Below are positions 1 to 6,152 of a stretch of DNA of 7,741 nucleotides, piece after piece. Both the position numbers and the translations under genes were made by a program. The notes beneath the pieces were generated by a model. The model was given only the letters and a program-made list of their open reading frames with translations. It was not told where the DNA came from and did not search any database. The DNA is from Candidatus Nanohalarchaeota archaeon (lineage in GTDB: Archaea; EX4484-52; B79-G9), in the NCBI GenBank assembly GCA_003660865.1, contig QMVA01000064.1, forward strand, positions 1 through 7,741, given 5' to 3'. Position 1 is the first letter of the stretch. The number at the start of each line of letters is the position of its first letter.

Positions 1-594
1 AAGTTCTTCATCAAACTCCACACCCTGTTCCATAAGAAACCAGAGGTCGTAGATATCTCTTGCTTTTGAGCGCGTCATTATTGCCCTTATTTTCTCTGCA
101 AGAATCTCTTTTGCCTGCATGATGTTTAATGTATATGACGGAATGTCCTGGTAAGAGGAGATGTATTTTGCAGTCCTTGCAGCAGCATTTATCTCTGATT
201 TGTGATTTATGTCTATTCTTATGCATGAAACTGATTGTGATGTGCCCCTGTATAAGGGTCCTTTTGTTCTGATTGTTATCATTGTAGAGTTCCTGACAAC
301 TTTTTTGCTTTTTATTTCTGCCTCTATTCCAAAGGAATTGAAGTCCATGATGATCTTTTTTGTCAGGTTGCCGATGTCAAGATGATTTTTGAGTGTGAAG
401 TCTATATCTTCGCTGAAACGGTCAAGTTTGTAGAATTTGTAGAGACAGGTTCCGCCTTTGAAAACAAGTTCATCTTTTGTATTTCTTGATATTGATAACA
501 GCGCAATGTCTAAGAGATAGTCCTTTTCCGCGTTCCCCAGGTAATTTATGCCCTTCAGTCTCGACATCTTTTTAATCTCTTCAATAGATATCAT
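1..594 (-). CDS. AbiEii-like nucleotidyltransferase toxin (partial, 3' end beyond window)
   Basis: This is the toxin half of a type IV (AbiE) toxin-antitoxin pair, a cytoplasmic nucleotidyltransferase-fold protein. The window shows 198 codons with no stop; the 3' end lies beyond position 1. Visible motifs are FKGGT (residues 45-49), then SEDIDF (61-66), the GG-x(n)-DxD signature of this fold with D63 and D65 as likely metal-binding acids. Further on is ARDIYDLWF (178-186), preceded by a basic helix (EKIRAIMTR, 167-175), matching the conserved second half of AbiEii/AbiGii proteins. Family members are usually nearly 300 residues, so about a third is probably missing. The ATG at 594 lies inside the antitoxin gene in another frame, giving a 14-nt overlap, which suggests translational coupling; an internal ATG at residue 10 is the alternative. 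Known AbiEii toxins use NTPs, preferentially GTP, and some relatives modify tRNA; the target here is unknown. All visible motif residues look intact. Confidence 0.9.
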   Translation of the reverse strand, partial: MISIEEIKKMSRLKGINYLGNAEKDYLLDIALLSISRNTKDELVFKGGTCLYKFYKLDRFSEDIDFTLKNHLDIGNLTKKIIMDFNSFGIEAEIKSKKVVRNSTMITIRTKGPLYRGTSQSVSCIRIDINHKSEINAAARTAKYISSYQDIPSYTLNIMQAKEILAEKIRAIMTRSKARDIYDLWFLMEQGVEFDEEL

Positions 595-1285
595 CTAATC
601 GCCTGTTTATGATTATTTTCCATTTTTTGTCTTTTTTCCCTGTCTTTTTTTGGCTGAAGTCAAGAGTTATATAGTTATTGTCCAGATAATTTGACAGAGA
701 TCCTGAATCCATGCTGAAATATTCCATCAGGTAGCCAACCCTTTTTATAAGTGATTTATTCTTTGTTTTTATCGCGTACTCTATCAGTTTCTTTTTGTCG
801 AATTCTTTTGTAGCTATCGCTTTTGCAATCTCATCAAAAGGAGTATTTTTATGCAATAAGCAATCTATGATTGCTTTCTCTTTTTCTGCGACAAATATGT
901 CAAAGTCCATGTATCTTTGTTTTTTGTATCCCCACATATGCTTTGTCTTGAAGAACCGTATTCTTGTTTCCCGGGACACGATTGTATTTTTTGGTTTCGG
1001 CGCAGCAATCATTATGTCGATTGGCAACTGCTCTGTGAGACCATAGTACCTTAGAGCTGTCCAGAAGCTGATGTATGAGGGAATAATTATGTATGATGAA
1101 AATATAAGCGCATCATCATGAGTTGTATATTTGCCTTTTTCTATCCTAAAGAGCCGTTTCTCTTTTTTTAGGCGGGACAGGTATGTGCGCGCATATTTGG
1201 GGCTTATGCCGGTTATCTTTACAAATTCATTGACTGTTATAAGCGGGTATTCTTCAATTGTCTTTAGTATATCTATTGTTTTCAT
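581..1285 (-). CDS. AbiEi-like antitoxin / transcriptional repressor
   Basis: This 234-residue protein is the probable antitoxin and repressor of the AbiE-like pair. Residues 4-55 form a winged helix-turn-helix: helix I4-Y13, V18-T25, a recognition helix in ISPKYARTYLSRL (27-39), and a wing ending in IEKGKY (48-53). Next comes the typical AbiEi C-terminal block beginning SYISFWTALRYYGL (70-83), followed by an IMIAAPK strand and a VAEKEKAIIDCL helix. It ends RLDDIY, overlapping the toxin gene by 14 nt. The frame extends to an ATG at 1342, but I chose the ATG at 1285. A strong TATA box (1308-1317) is centred 27-28 nt upstream of it, implying leaderless transcription from about that base, and the wHTH begins directly after it. 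Family knowledge: AbiEi proteins bind inverted repeats in their own promoter; two candidate repeats lie just upstream of the TATA box. Confidence 0.88.
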   Translation of the reverse strand: MKTIDILKTIEEYPLITVNEFVKITGISPKYARTYLSRLKKEKRLFRIEKGKYTTHDDALIFSSYIIIPSYISFWTALRYYGLTEQLPIDIMIAAPKPKNTIVSRETRIRFFKTKHMWGYKKQRYMDFDIFVAEKEKAIIDCLLHKNTPFDEIAKAIATKEFDKKKLIEYAIKTKNKSLIKRVGYLMEYFSMDSGSLSNYLDNNYITLDFSQKKTGKKDKKWKIIINRRLDDIY

Positions 1286-1307
1286 GATATGATTATATGG
1301 ATTCCTA

Positions 1308-1326
1308 TATTTATAAATATTTTGTT
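1308..1326 (-). promoter_or_regulatory. TATA box and BRE of the AbiE-like operon
   Basis: Read on the minus strand, TTTATAAATA (1308-1317) is a near-ideal archaeal TATA box. Directly upstream (to about 1331) is the purine-rich run AAGGAAACAAAA, which suits a TFB recognition element. The box is centred about 27 nt from the ATG at 1285, so the mRNA probably starts at or next to that codon. This is the main reason for preferring the shorter antitoxin start. Confidence 0.75.
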
Positions 1327-1331
1327 TCCTT

Positions 1332-1355
1332 ATAATAATCATTTTTGATTATTAT
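1332..1355. repeat. Perfect 10-bp inverted repeat, candidate AbiEi operator 1
   Basis: The arms ATAATAATCA (1332-1341) and TGATTATTAT (1346-1355) are exact reverse complements around a TTTT spacer. The repeat lies 47-70 nt upstream of the antitoxin start, abutting the purine-rich promoter element. It shares the core ATC-R-TTTTT-GAT-W-A with the second repeat at 1396-1415. AbiEi repressors are known to bind paired inverted repeats; operator function here is inference. A transcribed hairpin is the alternative. Confidence 0.6.
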
Positions 1356-1395
1356 GCGCTAGTGAAATATTTGTGAGTCTTTTTTTGTGTGAAGA

Positions 1396-1415
1396 GGTTA
1401 TCGTTTTTGATAACC
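1396..1415. repeat. Perfect 7-bp inverted repeat, candidate AbiEi operator 2
   Basis: The arms GGTTATC (1396-1402) and GATAACC (1409-1415) are exact reverse complements around GTTTTT. The centre lies 62 bp from that of the 1332-1355 repeat, close to six helical turns, and the core sequence is nearly the same. This spacing and similarity favour a two-site operator over two unrelated hairpins. The two sites would sit on the same DNA face. Confidence 0.55.
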
Positions 1416-1610
1416 GTTTGTTGCATTTTTAGGATTATGTGTTTGTGCGCATGAAAGAGTGCGTTTTTTGGTGAGATTGTTATGGCGTCTGCTTATGAGT
1501 AAATTGTTTGCCATCGGATTTGCAAGCGCTGTTGCTGCCTTTTGTTTTTGGCTACCTGACAGAGCTTTGATATGATTTGCGTTATTTTTCGCTATTATCA
1601 AGGATTTTTT

Positions 1611-1625
1611 AAGAAACTTTATTTA
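1611..1625 (+). promoter_or_regulatory. Candidate TATA box and BRE of the 1183-residue protein gene
   Basis: AAGAAAC (1611-1617) followed by TTTATTTA (1618-1625) resembles an archaeal BRE plus TATA box. It would place transcription start near 1648, giving a leader of about 30 nt that includes the SD at 1664-1670. The TATATATAT run at 1648-1656 is an alternative; it would give a nearly leaderless mRNA and leave the SD untranscribed, so I prefer the upstream element. Confidence 0.4.
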
Positions 1626-1663
1626 GTAGCTTGACCTTAGTTTTGTGTATATATATTTTATTT

Positions 1664-1670
1664 AAGGAGA
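1664..1670 (+). promoter_or_regulatory. Shine-Dalgarno site of the large gene
   Basis: AAGGAGA, with GGAG ending 8 nt before the ATG at 1678, fits the archaeal 16S anti-SD. It fixes the start, and the zinc-binding cysteines that follow within six codons agree. Confidence 0.7.
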
Positions 1671-1677
1671 AGATGAC

Positions 1678-4600
1678 ATGAGTAATCCGAATTGTCCTCG
1701 TTGTGGAAGAACACTTCACTATCATAAAGACGGTTATTACTATTGTTCAACCTGTAATAAGCCTTTACAGCAAATTAAAAGGGAGATAGAGAATGAGAGA
1801 GAAAATCAAAAACCAGAGGACAAAGAGCAGCAAAACAGGGAGAATAGATATTTTCATCTGGAGAACTGGAAGAAAAAACAAGAATTAAAAGATAAAGTAG
1901 ATAACCTACCTTCTCAATTTAATACAACAAATGTTTCCGATAAGCCACATGCCAATATAACTTATACAGAGGACACGTATCTGAATCCAGCAAAAGAAGT
2001 AAGAAGAGTGCTTAATTACTATAGTATTTCTACAGTTGAAATAAAGAAAGTACCCCAGATCATCTATCCACATGCTACCCCTCAAGGTCGTCTCGTCATT
2101 GGATTGCAAGCTGTTTTTGGAGGAAGTTTTGATATACATCTTCTGGGGAATGAAATTACTAGCCTTCTTCAGAAACATGGTTTAGAACTTATCGCTCCAG
2201 GTTCACTTATAAGGCGTCTTGAAAACGGTAATTTCTTTATTAATTGTGCTTTTTATGAGTTACCTCCACCTGTTCATCAAGAAAAGCAGATACGTGAGAT
2301 TGATGACATAATCAACATGCAGAAGTTTCAACACAATCAAAGTCCACATCAAAAAAAGAAGATACAAAAGATAAATGAAATGATCTGGGAAAGTAAACTG
2401 CAAAACCTCAAAGAAAAGAAAGACATATTGAAATCAAAGTTGTCTCAATTAAAGGAACATTCGAAATCTCTTGCTGGTTCTTTAGATGGCAGAGGAGCCA
2501 AGATGGCGAAACAAAGCGAAGATTATTGTTCTAAGGGTCTTGACATTCTTCACGGCGCTTATGTGAGCGATGAAAAGATTCAATCTGCCAGAGACATTCT
2601 TGAGCGCGCGACAGATATTTTTGCTCTGGCGCAACATGTTGAAAAAGATGCCTATATCCCAGAATATGTTCGCGAACAGATCCGTTCATCCAAACCAGTA
2701 GGCATCTGCAAAAAGTGTGGCAGTTACTTGATAAGGGACCCAGAAGGTCATATTGGTTGTTCTAATCTTTCCTGCGAGGATAATGTATACCAACCAAACA
2801 AAGGGCGTAGGTTTAGTACTGGATGGAATGATGCTAAAAGTTCTATTAAGAGTGGAGCTACAAAAACAGCACGTATTCAGGGTGGCAGTATAGTGAGGAA
2901 TGTCAAGGGTCTGAAAAATGTGACAAGACCCTGGGGTCTTATGGCAGAAGGCGATGATAAAAGAAAGGAGGATCAGAGGCCTACAGAGACAAATATTGCT
3001 AAGGATGACGCTGTATCCAATTTCAGGAATGGCAAAACCTATAAAGAAGCAGTTAAAGACCAGATAGATACATATTCTAGTTGGGGTTGGTGGGACAGAA
3101 AGGATGATAGTAGCAAGTATGTTTTGCACCTGCAGAAGAATGAAATTAAAAAGATTATCCTGCACGTCTATAGGAATCCTGGTGCCTATGGCATTGGATG
3201 GGATGAAATAAACAAGAATGAATCTGTTAAAAAAGCATATGGCTCTGCTCGAGGATTTTTAGGATTGCGTGGGGGTTTGGAAAATCAACTTGTTAATCGT
3301 CTAGGTAATTGGTCTAATAGGGCAAACATGGGCAAAATTGCTCAACTTCAGAATAGATTAGGGGAATTGGATGATGAAGAAAGATCGTGGAGGCATAATT
3401 TAGATAATGCCGAAACTGAGGAAGAAGAGAAGAAATACAGTGACGAGCTTAAGGTAATTGAAGCGGAAAAGAAAGACCTACTGGAGAAAATAGAACTAAT
3501 TGAAAAACACCCCGAACTGGCAAAGCGGCTACATGTTCGTGGAAGTAGATGGCTTGGGAATAGGAAAAAGAACATCAAAGGTGGCGGCAGAAAACTTGTA
3601 GGCCTCGGCAAAGGTGTCAAAGACGGCGCAAACAAAGCAGTCAACGGTGCAATCGACGGCTACCACAAGCACAAAGTATGGGTTGCCGGCAAAATTTCCA
3701 CATTCTGCGCATTCCTTATCCTGGTCATCCTGTATTACATGAAAGTTCTTGCGCACAGTGACTACATACCAATTAACGGATGGCAGATACTTGTTTTTGC
3801 GTTTTTCGCCATCCTGCTCGAAGTCATCAAATCCTCCATGTCCGAAGACAAAGCCGGCGAAAACGAGGCGCGCGAAATCATATTCATCCTTGCACTTCTC
3901 GCTATGGTTATTACAGTCTCAATAAGAGACCCATCAGTAGGTCTCTGGACATCATTGATATTCTGCGCAATCATCAGCGCATACCTTTTAATGGACTTTT
4001 ACACAGACAGTGCTCTTGTAACCATAGTCCTTGCCATCGTCATGATGGTCATCATATACTTCACAGCAGCAGGATGGATGGATACACTTGGAGTAGAGAC
4101 AGAAAAACTCGCAGTACAGACAGGATTTGGCGATGCAATTAAGACCAGTTTTGATGCGATTGGCGAAGGCGCATCAGACGTGTGGCTCATGATCACTAAC
4201 CCAAACAAATGGTATGCAAAAAAAGAGGCAGAGGACAACGCACAGAAAGACCCGACTGCCTCAGACAGGGCAGTCGAGATAACCACCGCAAAAATCACGC
4301 CAACCATAGTGAACCTCGGAGACGAGATCAACCTCTTGGTGGAAATTGAGAACTTCGGGGACAGAGACACAACAAAGCCCGCGCGCGACGTGGAAATATC
4401 CGCCAAGAAAATAGGAGATCATCAGAAACACTTTGCACTCGAAGGCTCACAAGATGAAGAAGATGCAGAAGTAATAAGATACGTTGGAGACATCATATCC
4501 GGTGCAGGTGCGCAGGAAGCCTTCGAGATAAAAGCACCGCCGGTTAAAGATACAGATGAACCATGCATAGCCACATTTGAGCTGGAAACCGGGGTATCCT

Positions 4601-5229
4601 ACGGCTATGACGTCGATACTATGGGAAATATTTTCATTATTGGCAGGAAACGCTACGACGAACTTGTCAAGCAGGATAAACTGGTTCAGGAAAAGCAGGT
4701 AGCAAAATCCACTTCCGGTCCTGTTTCAGTGAGTATCATGACAAATCTCCCGCAGCCGATTCCCGTGGAAAACGGAACAGAATTTTCTATTCATTTTGGC
4801 ATCGTTAATACGCGCTCGTCAGGGGGAAAAGTAAATGTGACCAGCGTGGACATTGCAATCCCAAAAGAATTTGTCCCTGCCCTTAAAGATGCAGCTTACA
4901 AAAACTGCAAACTGTGCCATTTAGTAGATTCAGATGATAACCCCATAGTTGATGAATCTTTTGCTCACTATTCACTCAAGGGACTGTATGATGGTGGACC
5001 CGATACTTGCTCTGCCAACCCGGACAAGAGCCTGCTTATTGGAGGAGACATCAAGATTTTCAAGTGCGTGATACAGTATAATAAGACTATTGGAGATGAT
5101 ATTCCCTTTAAGAAGCCAATGGACATACATGTCAGCATTGACTACATCTACAAATACACCAAAACAGTTAGTTTCACTGTTCGCAAGCGCGACATTGACG
5201 CAGAAGAAGATATCACAAAATGCAGTTAG
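1678..5229 (+). CDS. Large zinc-ribbon, coiled-coil, five-TM protein with double beta-sandwich ectodomain; unknown function
   Basis: I do not recognise this 1183-residue protein as a named family. Order of parts: zinc ribbon C6-x2-C9...C23-x2-C26; charged linker; a compact, strand-rich segment at about 105-200; coiled coil at about 222-263; helical segment; second zinc ribbon C344-x2-C347...C361-x4-C366; basic, glycine-rich region; coiled coil at about 553-615; Gly/Lys-rich stretch (633-660); five membrane helices at about 672-692, 702-718, 733-749, 756-772 and 779-797; then two beta-sandwich, CARDB- or Ig-like domains at about 864-980 and 1014-1175. An odd helix number puts the zinc ribbons in the cytoplasm and the sandwich domains outside, where C1077, C1080, C1111, C1130 and C1182 could form disulfides. 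The ectodomain matches the protein at 6153-7475. Codon usage changes sharply near codon 634. The start is set by an SD. A role in the cell envelope, perhaps as a transmembrane receptor or surface scaffold, is inference. Confidence 0.85.
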   Translation: MSNPNCPRCGRTLHYHKDGYYYCSTCNKPLQQIKREIENERENQKPEDKEQQNRENRYFHLENWKKKQELKDKVDNLPSQFNTTNVSDKPHANITYTEDTYLNPAKEVRRVLNYYSISTVEIKKVPQIIYPHATPQGRLVIGLQAVFGGSFDIHLLGNEITSLLQKHGLELIAPGSLIRRLENGNFFINCAFYELPPPVHQEKQIREIDDIINMQKFQHNQSPHQKKKIQKINEMIWESKLQNLKEKKDILKSKLSQLKEHSKSLAGSLDGRGAKMAKQSEDYCSKGLDILHGAYVSDEKIQSARDILERATDIFALAQHVEKDAYIPEYVREQIRSSKPVGICKKCGSYLIRDPEGHIGCSNLSCEDNVYQPNKGRRFSTGWNDAKSSIKSGATKTARIQGGSIVRNVKGLKNVTRPWGLMAEGDDKRKEDQRPTETNIAKDDAVSNFRNGKTYKEAVKDQIDTYSSWGWWDRKDDSSKYVLHLQKNEIKKIILHVYRNPGAYGIGWDEINKNESVKKAYGSARGFLGLRGGLENQLVNRLGNWSNRANMGKIAQLQNRLGELDDEERSWRHNLDNAETEEEEKKYSDELKVIEAEKKDLLEKIELIEKHPELAKRLHVRGSRWLGNRKKNIKGGGRKLVGLGKGVKDGANKAVNGAIDGYHKHKVWVAGKISTFCAFLILVILYYMKVLAHSDYIPINGWQILVFAFFAILLEVIKSSMSEDKAGENEAREIIFILALLAMVITVSIRDPSVGLWTSLIFCAIISAYLLMDFYTDSALVTIVLAIVMMVIIYFTAAGWMDTLGVETEKLAVQTGFGDAIKTSFDAIGEGASDVWLMITNPNKWYAKKEAEDNAQKDPTASDRAVEITTAKITPTIVNLGDEINLLVEIENFGDRDTTKPARDVEISAKKIGDHQKHFALEGSQDEEDAEVIRYVGDIISGAGAQEAFEIKAPPVKDTDEPCIATFELETGVSYGYDVDTMGNIFIIGRKRYDELVKQDKLVQEKQVAKSTSGPVSVSIMTNLPQPIPVENGTEFSIHFGIVNTRSSGGKVNVTSVDIAIPKEFVPALKDAAYKNCKLCHLVDSDDNPIVDESFAHYSLKGLYDGGPDTCSANPDKSLLIGGDIKIFKCVIQYNKTIGDDIPFKKPMDIHVSIDYIYKYTKTVSFTVRKRDIDAEEDITKCS
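3691..4071 (+). other. Five-helix membrane domain within the large protein
   Basis: Codons 672-797 encode five hydrophobic segments. Helices 2 and 3 are separated by a very acidic and polar loop (residues 720-732, including SEDKAGENEA); helices 3 and 4 are separated by a short IRDPS turn. With lysine and histidine on the N-terminal side (HKHK, 663-666), the positive-inside rule places the N-terminal part in the cytoplasm and the C-terminal part outside. The segment does not match a transporter or channel I know. A membrane anchor with a pore- or complex-forming role remains possible. Confidence 0.75.
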
Positions 5230-6092
5230 AAAAGATGCGTAAGCACCTGCAGGCTGTTTCTTATACCGATACCAAGCCCAAGTATTATTATTATCATTTT
5301 CAGGTACTTCTTCTCCATCTCATCCTCAGAGTACTTATCTATTGCCCACAGCGCCAGAGGAATCACCGCAAGCTTAAGAGCAAACATTATCCATGCGCCA
5401 GAGCCACTGATAAGAAGTATATCATTTGACTCAAGGAATTCCATGAGGCTTCTTCCCAGCACATGCTTTTCATTTTCAAATGTAGCATTTGCATATGCGT
5501 ATGTCAGCGCCACAAATGTCCCTGTCGCATCCAGCAGGTGAGCCATTATAGCAGTTATGTTCCAGTTTGATAAGAATTTTTTTGCAACAGACTTTTTAGT
5601 TAGAAGGATTGCTGCAAACCATACAATCCAGATTGCATATATGAGTAAGAAGTTCGCGATATCAAGAACTTCGGGTGTGGTAATACATATCGCGATAGTC
5701 ATTACACTCAATGCATAGCCTGCAAAACCCCATGTATGAAGAAGTTTTATTTTCTTTGTCTTCTTGAGACGAAGAGCCGCAAGAAGGACTGTGAATGATA
5801 TCACAAACACAAGGACGTAGATAAAGGGAGTGACGAGAAACGGTGATGTTGTAAGCTTGATATCTCTTATAACACGAAGTGATGCACCAAAAATTATCCA
5901 CCCCAGCAGCGATTTTGTAAAGTCACGATCAATCTTCACTTTGTATTTCCTGAAGAAATGCTCATACAAAAGCCATATCGCAGCCACAAAAATTATTGCC
6001 CAGGTCAGCGTATTGACTGGATTATAGCCGCTATCCTCTCTTATGGGATTAAGATAATATTTATTCACAAATTCAAAAAACATTTCACTCAT
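5226..6092 (-). CDS. DUF63-family multi-pass membrane protein
   Basis: This 288-residue protein matches DUF63, an archaeal integral membrane family of unknown function. Supporting motifs are YNPVNTLTWA (23-32) entering the first membrane helix, a DRDF motif (55-58) before the second, an arginine in helix two (SLRVIRD, 71-77), and MAHLLDATGTFVAL (183-196), with the H-x2-DA-x2-T pattern I associate with the family. About eight membrane segments are visible: near 25-47, 61-76, 84-108, 121-137, 143-165, 178-200, 226-250 and 263-284. Polar residues inside the helices (H185, D188, R278) suggest a functional site rather than a plain anchor. The length fits the family. The ATG at 6092 follows a TATA element by about 32 nt; a second ATG at 6083 is possible. 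Its TAA overlaps the TAG of the convergent large gene by 4 bp. It is transcribed divergently from the 440-residue protein gene. Confidence 0.88.
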   Translation of the reverse strand: MSEMFFEFVNKYYLNPIREDSGYNPVNTLTWAIIFVAAIWLLYEHFFRKYKVKIDRDFTKSLLGWIIFGASLRVIRDIKLTTSPFLVTPFIYVLVFVISFTVLLAALRLKKTKKIKLLHTWGFAGYALSVMTIAICITTPEVLDIANFLLIYAIWIVWFAAILLTKKSVAKKFLSNWNITAIMAHLLDATGTFVALTYAYANATFENEKHVLGRSLMEFLESNDILLISGSGAWIMFALKLAVIPLALWAIDKYSEDEMEKKYLKMIIIILGLGIGIRNSLQVLTHLF

Positions 6093-6118
6093 CCCTTACC
6101 ATTCATTTCTGACTCTTA

Positions 6119-6130
6119 ACTTATTTAAGT
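6119..6130. promoter_or_regulatory. Near-palindromic TATA element shared by two divergent genes
   Basis: ACTTATTTAAGT has arms ACTTA and TAAGT around TT. It is the only good TATA candidate in the 60-bp gap. Its centre is about 28 nt from the ATG at 6153 and 32 nt from the ATG at 6092, so both mRNAs would be leaderless or have leaders of only a few bases. The purine-rich GTAAAAAGAT on the minus strand (6131-6140) suits a BRE for the DUF63 direction; the plus direction lacks an equally good one. Confidence 0.55.
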
Positions 6131-6152
6131 ATCTTTTTACAATTTATGGACT

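Larger units (their letters stand above)
1286..1677. other. 392-bp intergenic region between the divergent AbiE-like pair and the large membrane-protein gene
   Basis: At the left end are the antitoxin promoter and two inverted repeats. At the right end are the promoter and SD of the large gene. The middle (about 1416-1610) has no convincing protein gene: plus-strand frames are short, and a minus-strand frame at 1398-1601 (67 codons) has no start signal and low-complexity sequence. The plus strand carries T-tracts of six or seven bases at 1380-1386, 1464-1469 and 1605-1610, which could stop plus-strand transcripts, since archaeal termination relies on U-runs. I found no tRNA T-loop, rRNA or CRISPR pattern. 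A small RNA between T-tracts is possible but unsupported. Confidence 0.6.

Noticed and set aside
11..226. 71-codon minus-strand reading frame
   Set aside because: It lies in another frame of the AbiEii-like toxin gene, which has clear family motifs through the same bases.
795..1046. 83-codon plus-strand reading frame
   Set aside because: Antisense to the AbiEi-like antitoxin; no SD or promoter of its own.
1286..1342. Nineteen-codon N-terminal extension of the antitoxin starting at the ATG complementary to 1340-1342
   Set aside because: It would place the TATA box inside the coding region; the TATA distance fits the ATG at 1285, and the extension has no domain value.
1398..1601. 67-codon minus-strand reading frame in the intergenic region
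   Set aside because: No SD, no TATA at a suitable distance, low-complexity Ala/Asn/Lys sequence and no recognisable fold; it also runs through one arm of the second inverted repeat.
2686..3165. 159-codon minus-strand reading frame
   Set aside because: Antisense to the second zinc ribbon region of the large gene, whose cysteine pattern shows that the plus strand is coding.
3570..3580. Possible gene fusion by sequencing or assembly error at the codon-usage break
   Set aside because: The frame is continuous with no stop, start or SD nearby, and the domain order across the break makes topological sense, so I treat it as one gene.
3348..4406. Several antisense or shifted reading frames over the membrane and first sandwich regions
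   Set aside because: The main frame gives coherent membrane helices and a domain shared with another protein; the others are Ser/Phe- or His/Arg-rich shadows.
5220..5429. 69-codon plus-strand reading frame overlapping the end of the large gene
   Set aside because: Antisense to the C-terminal part of the DUF63 protein, which has clear family motifs.
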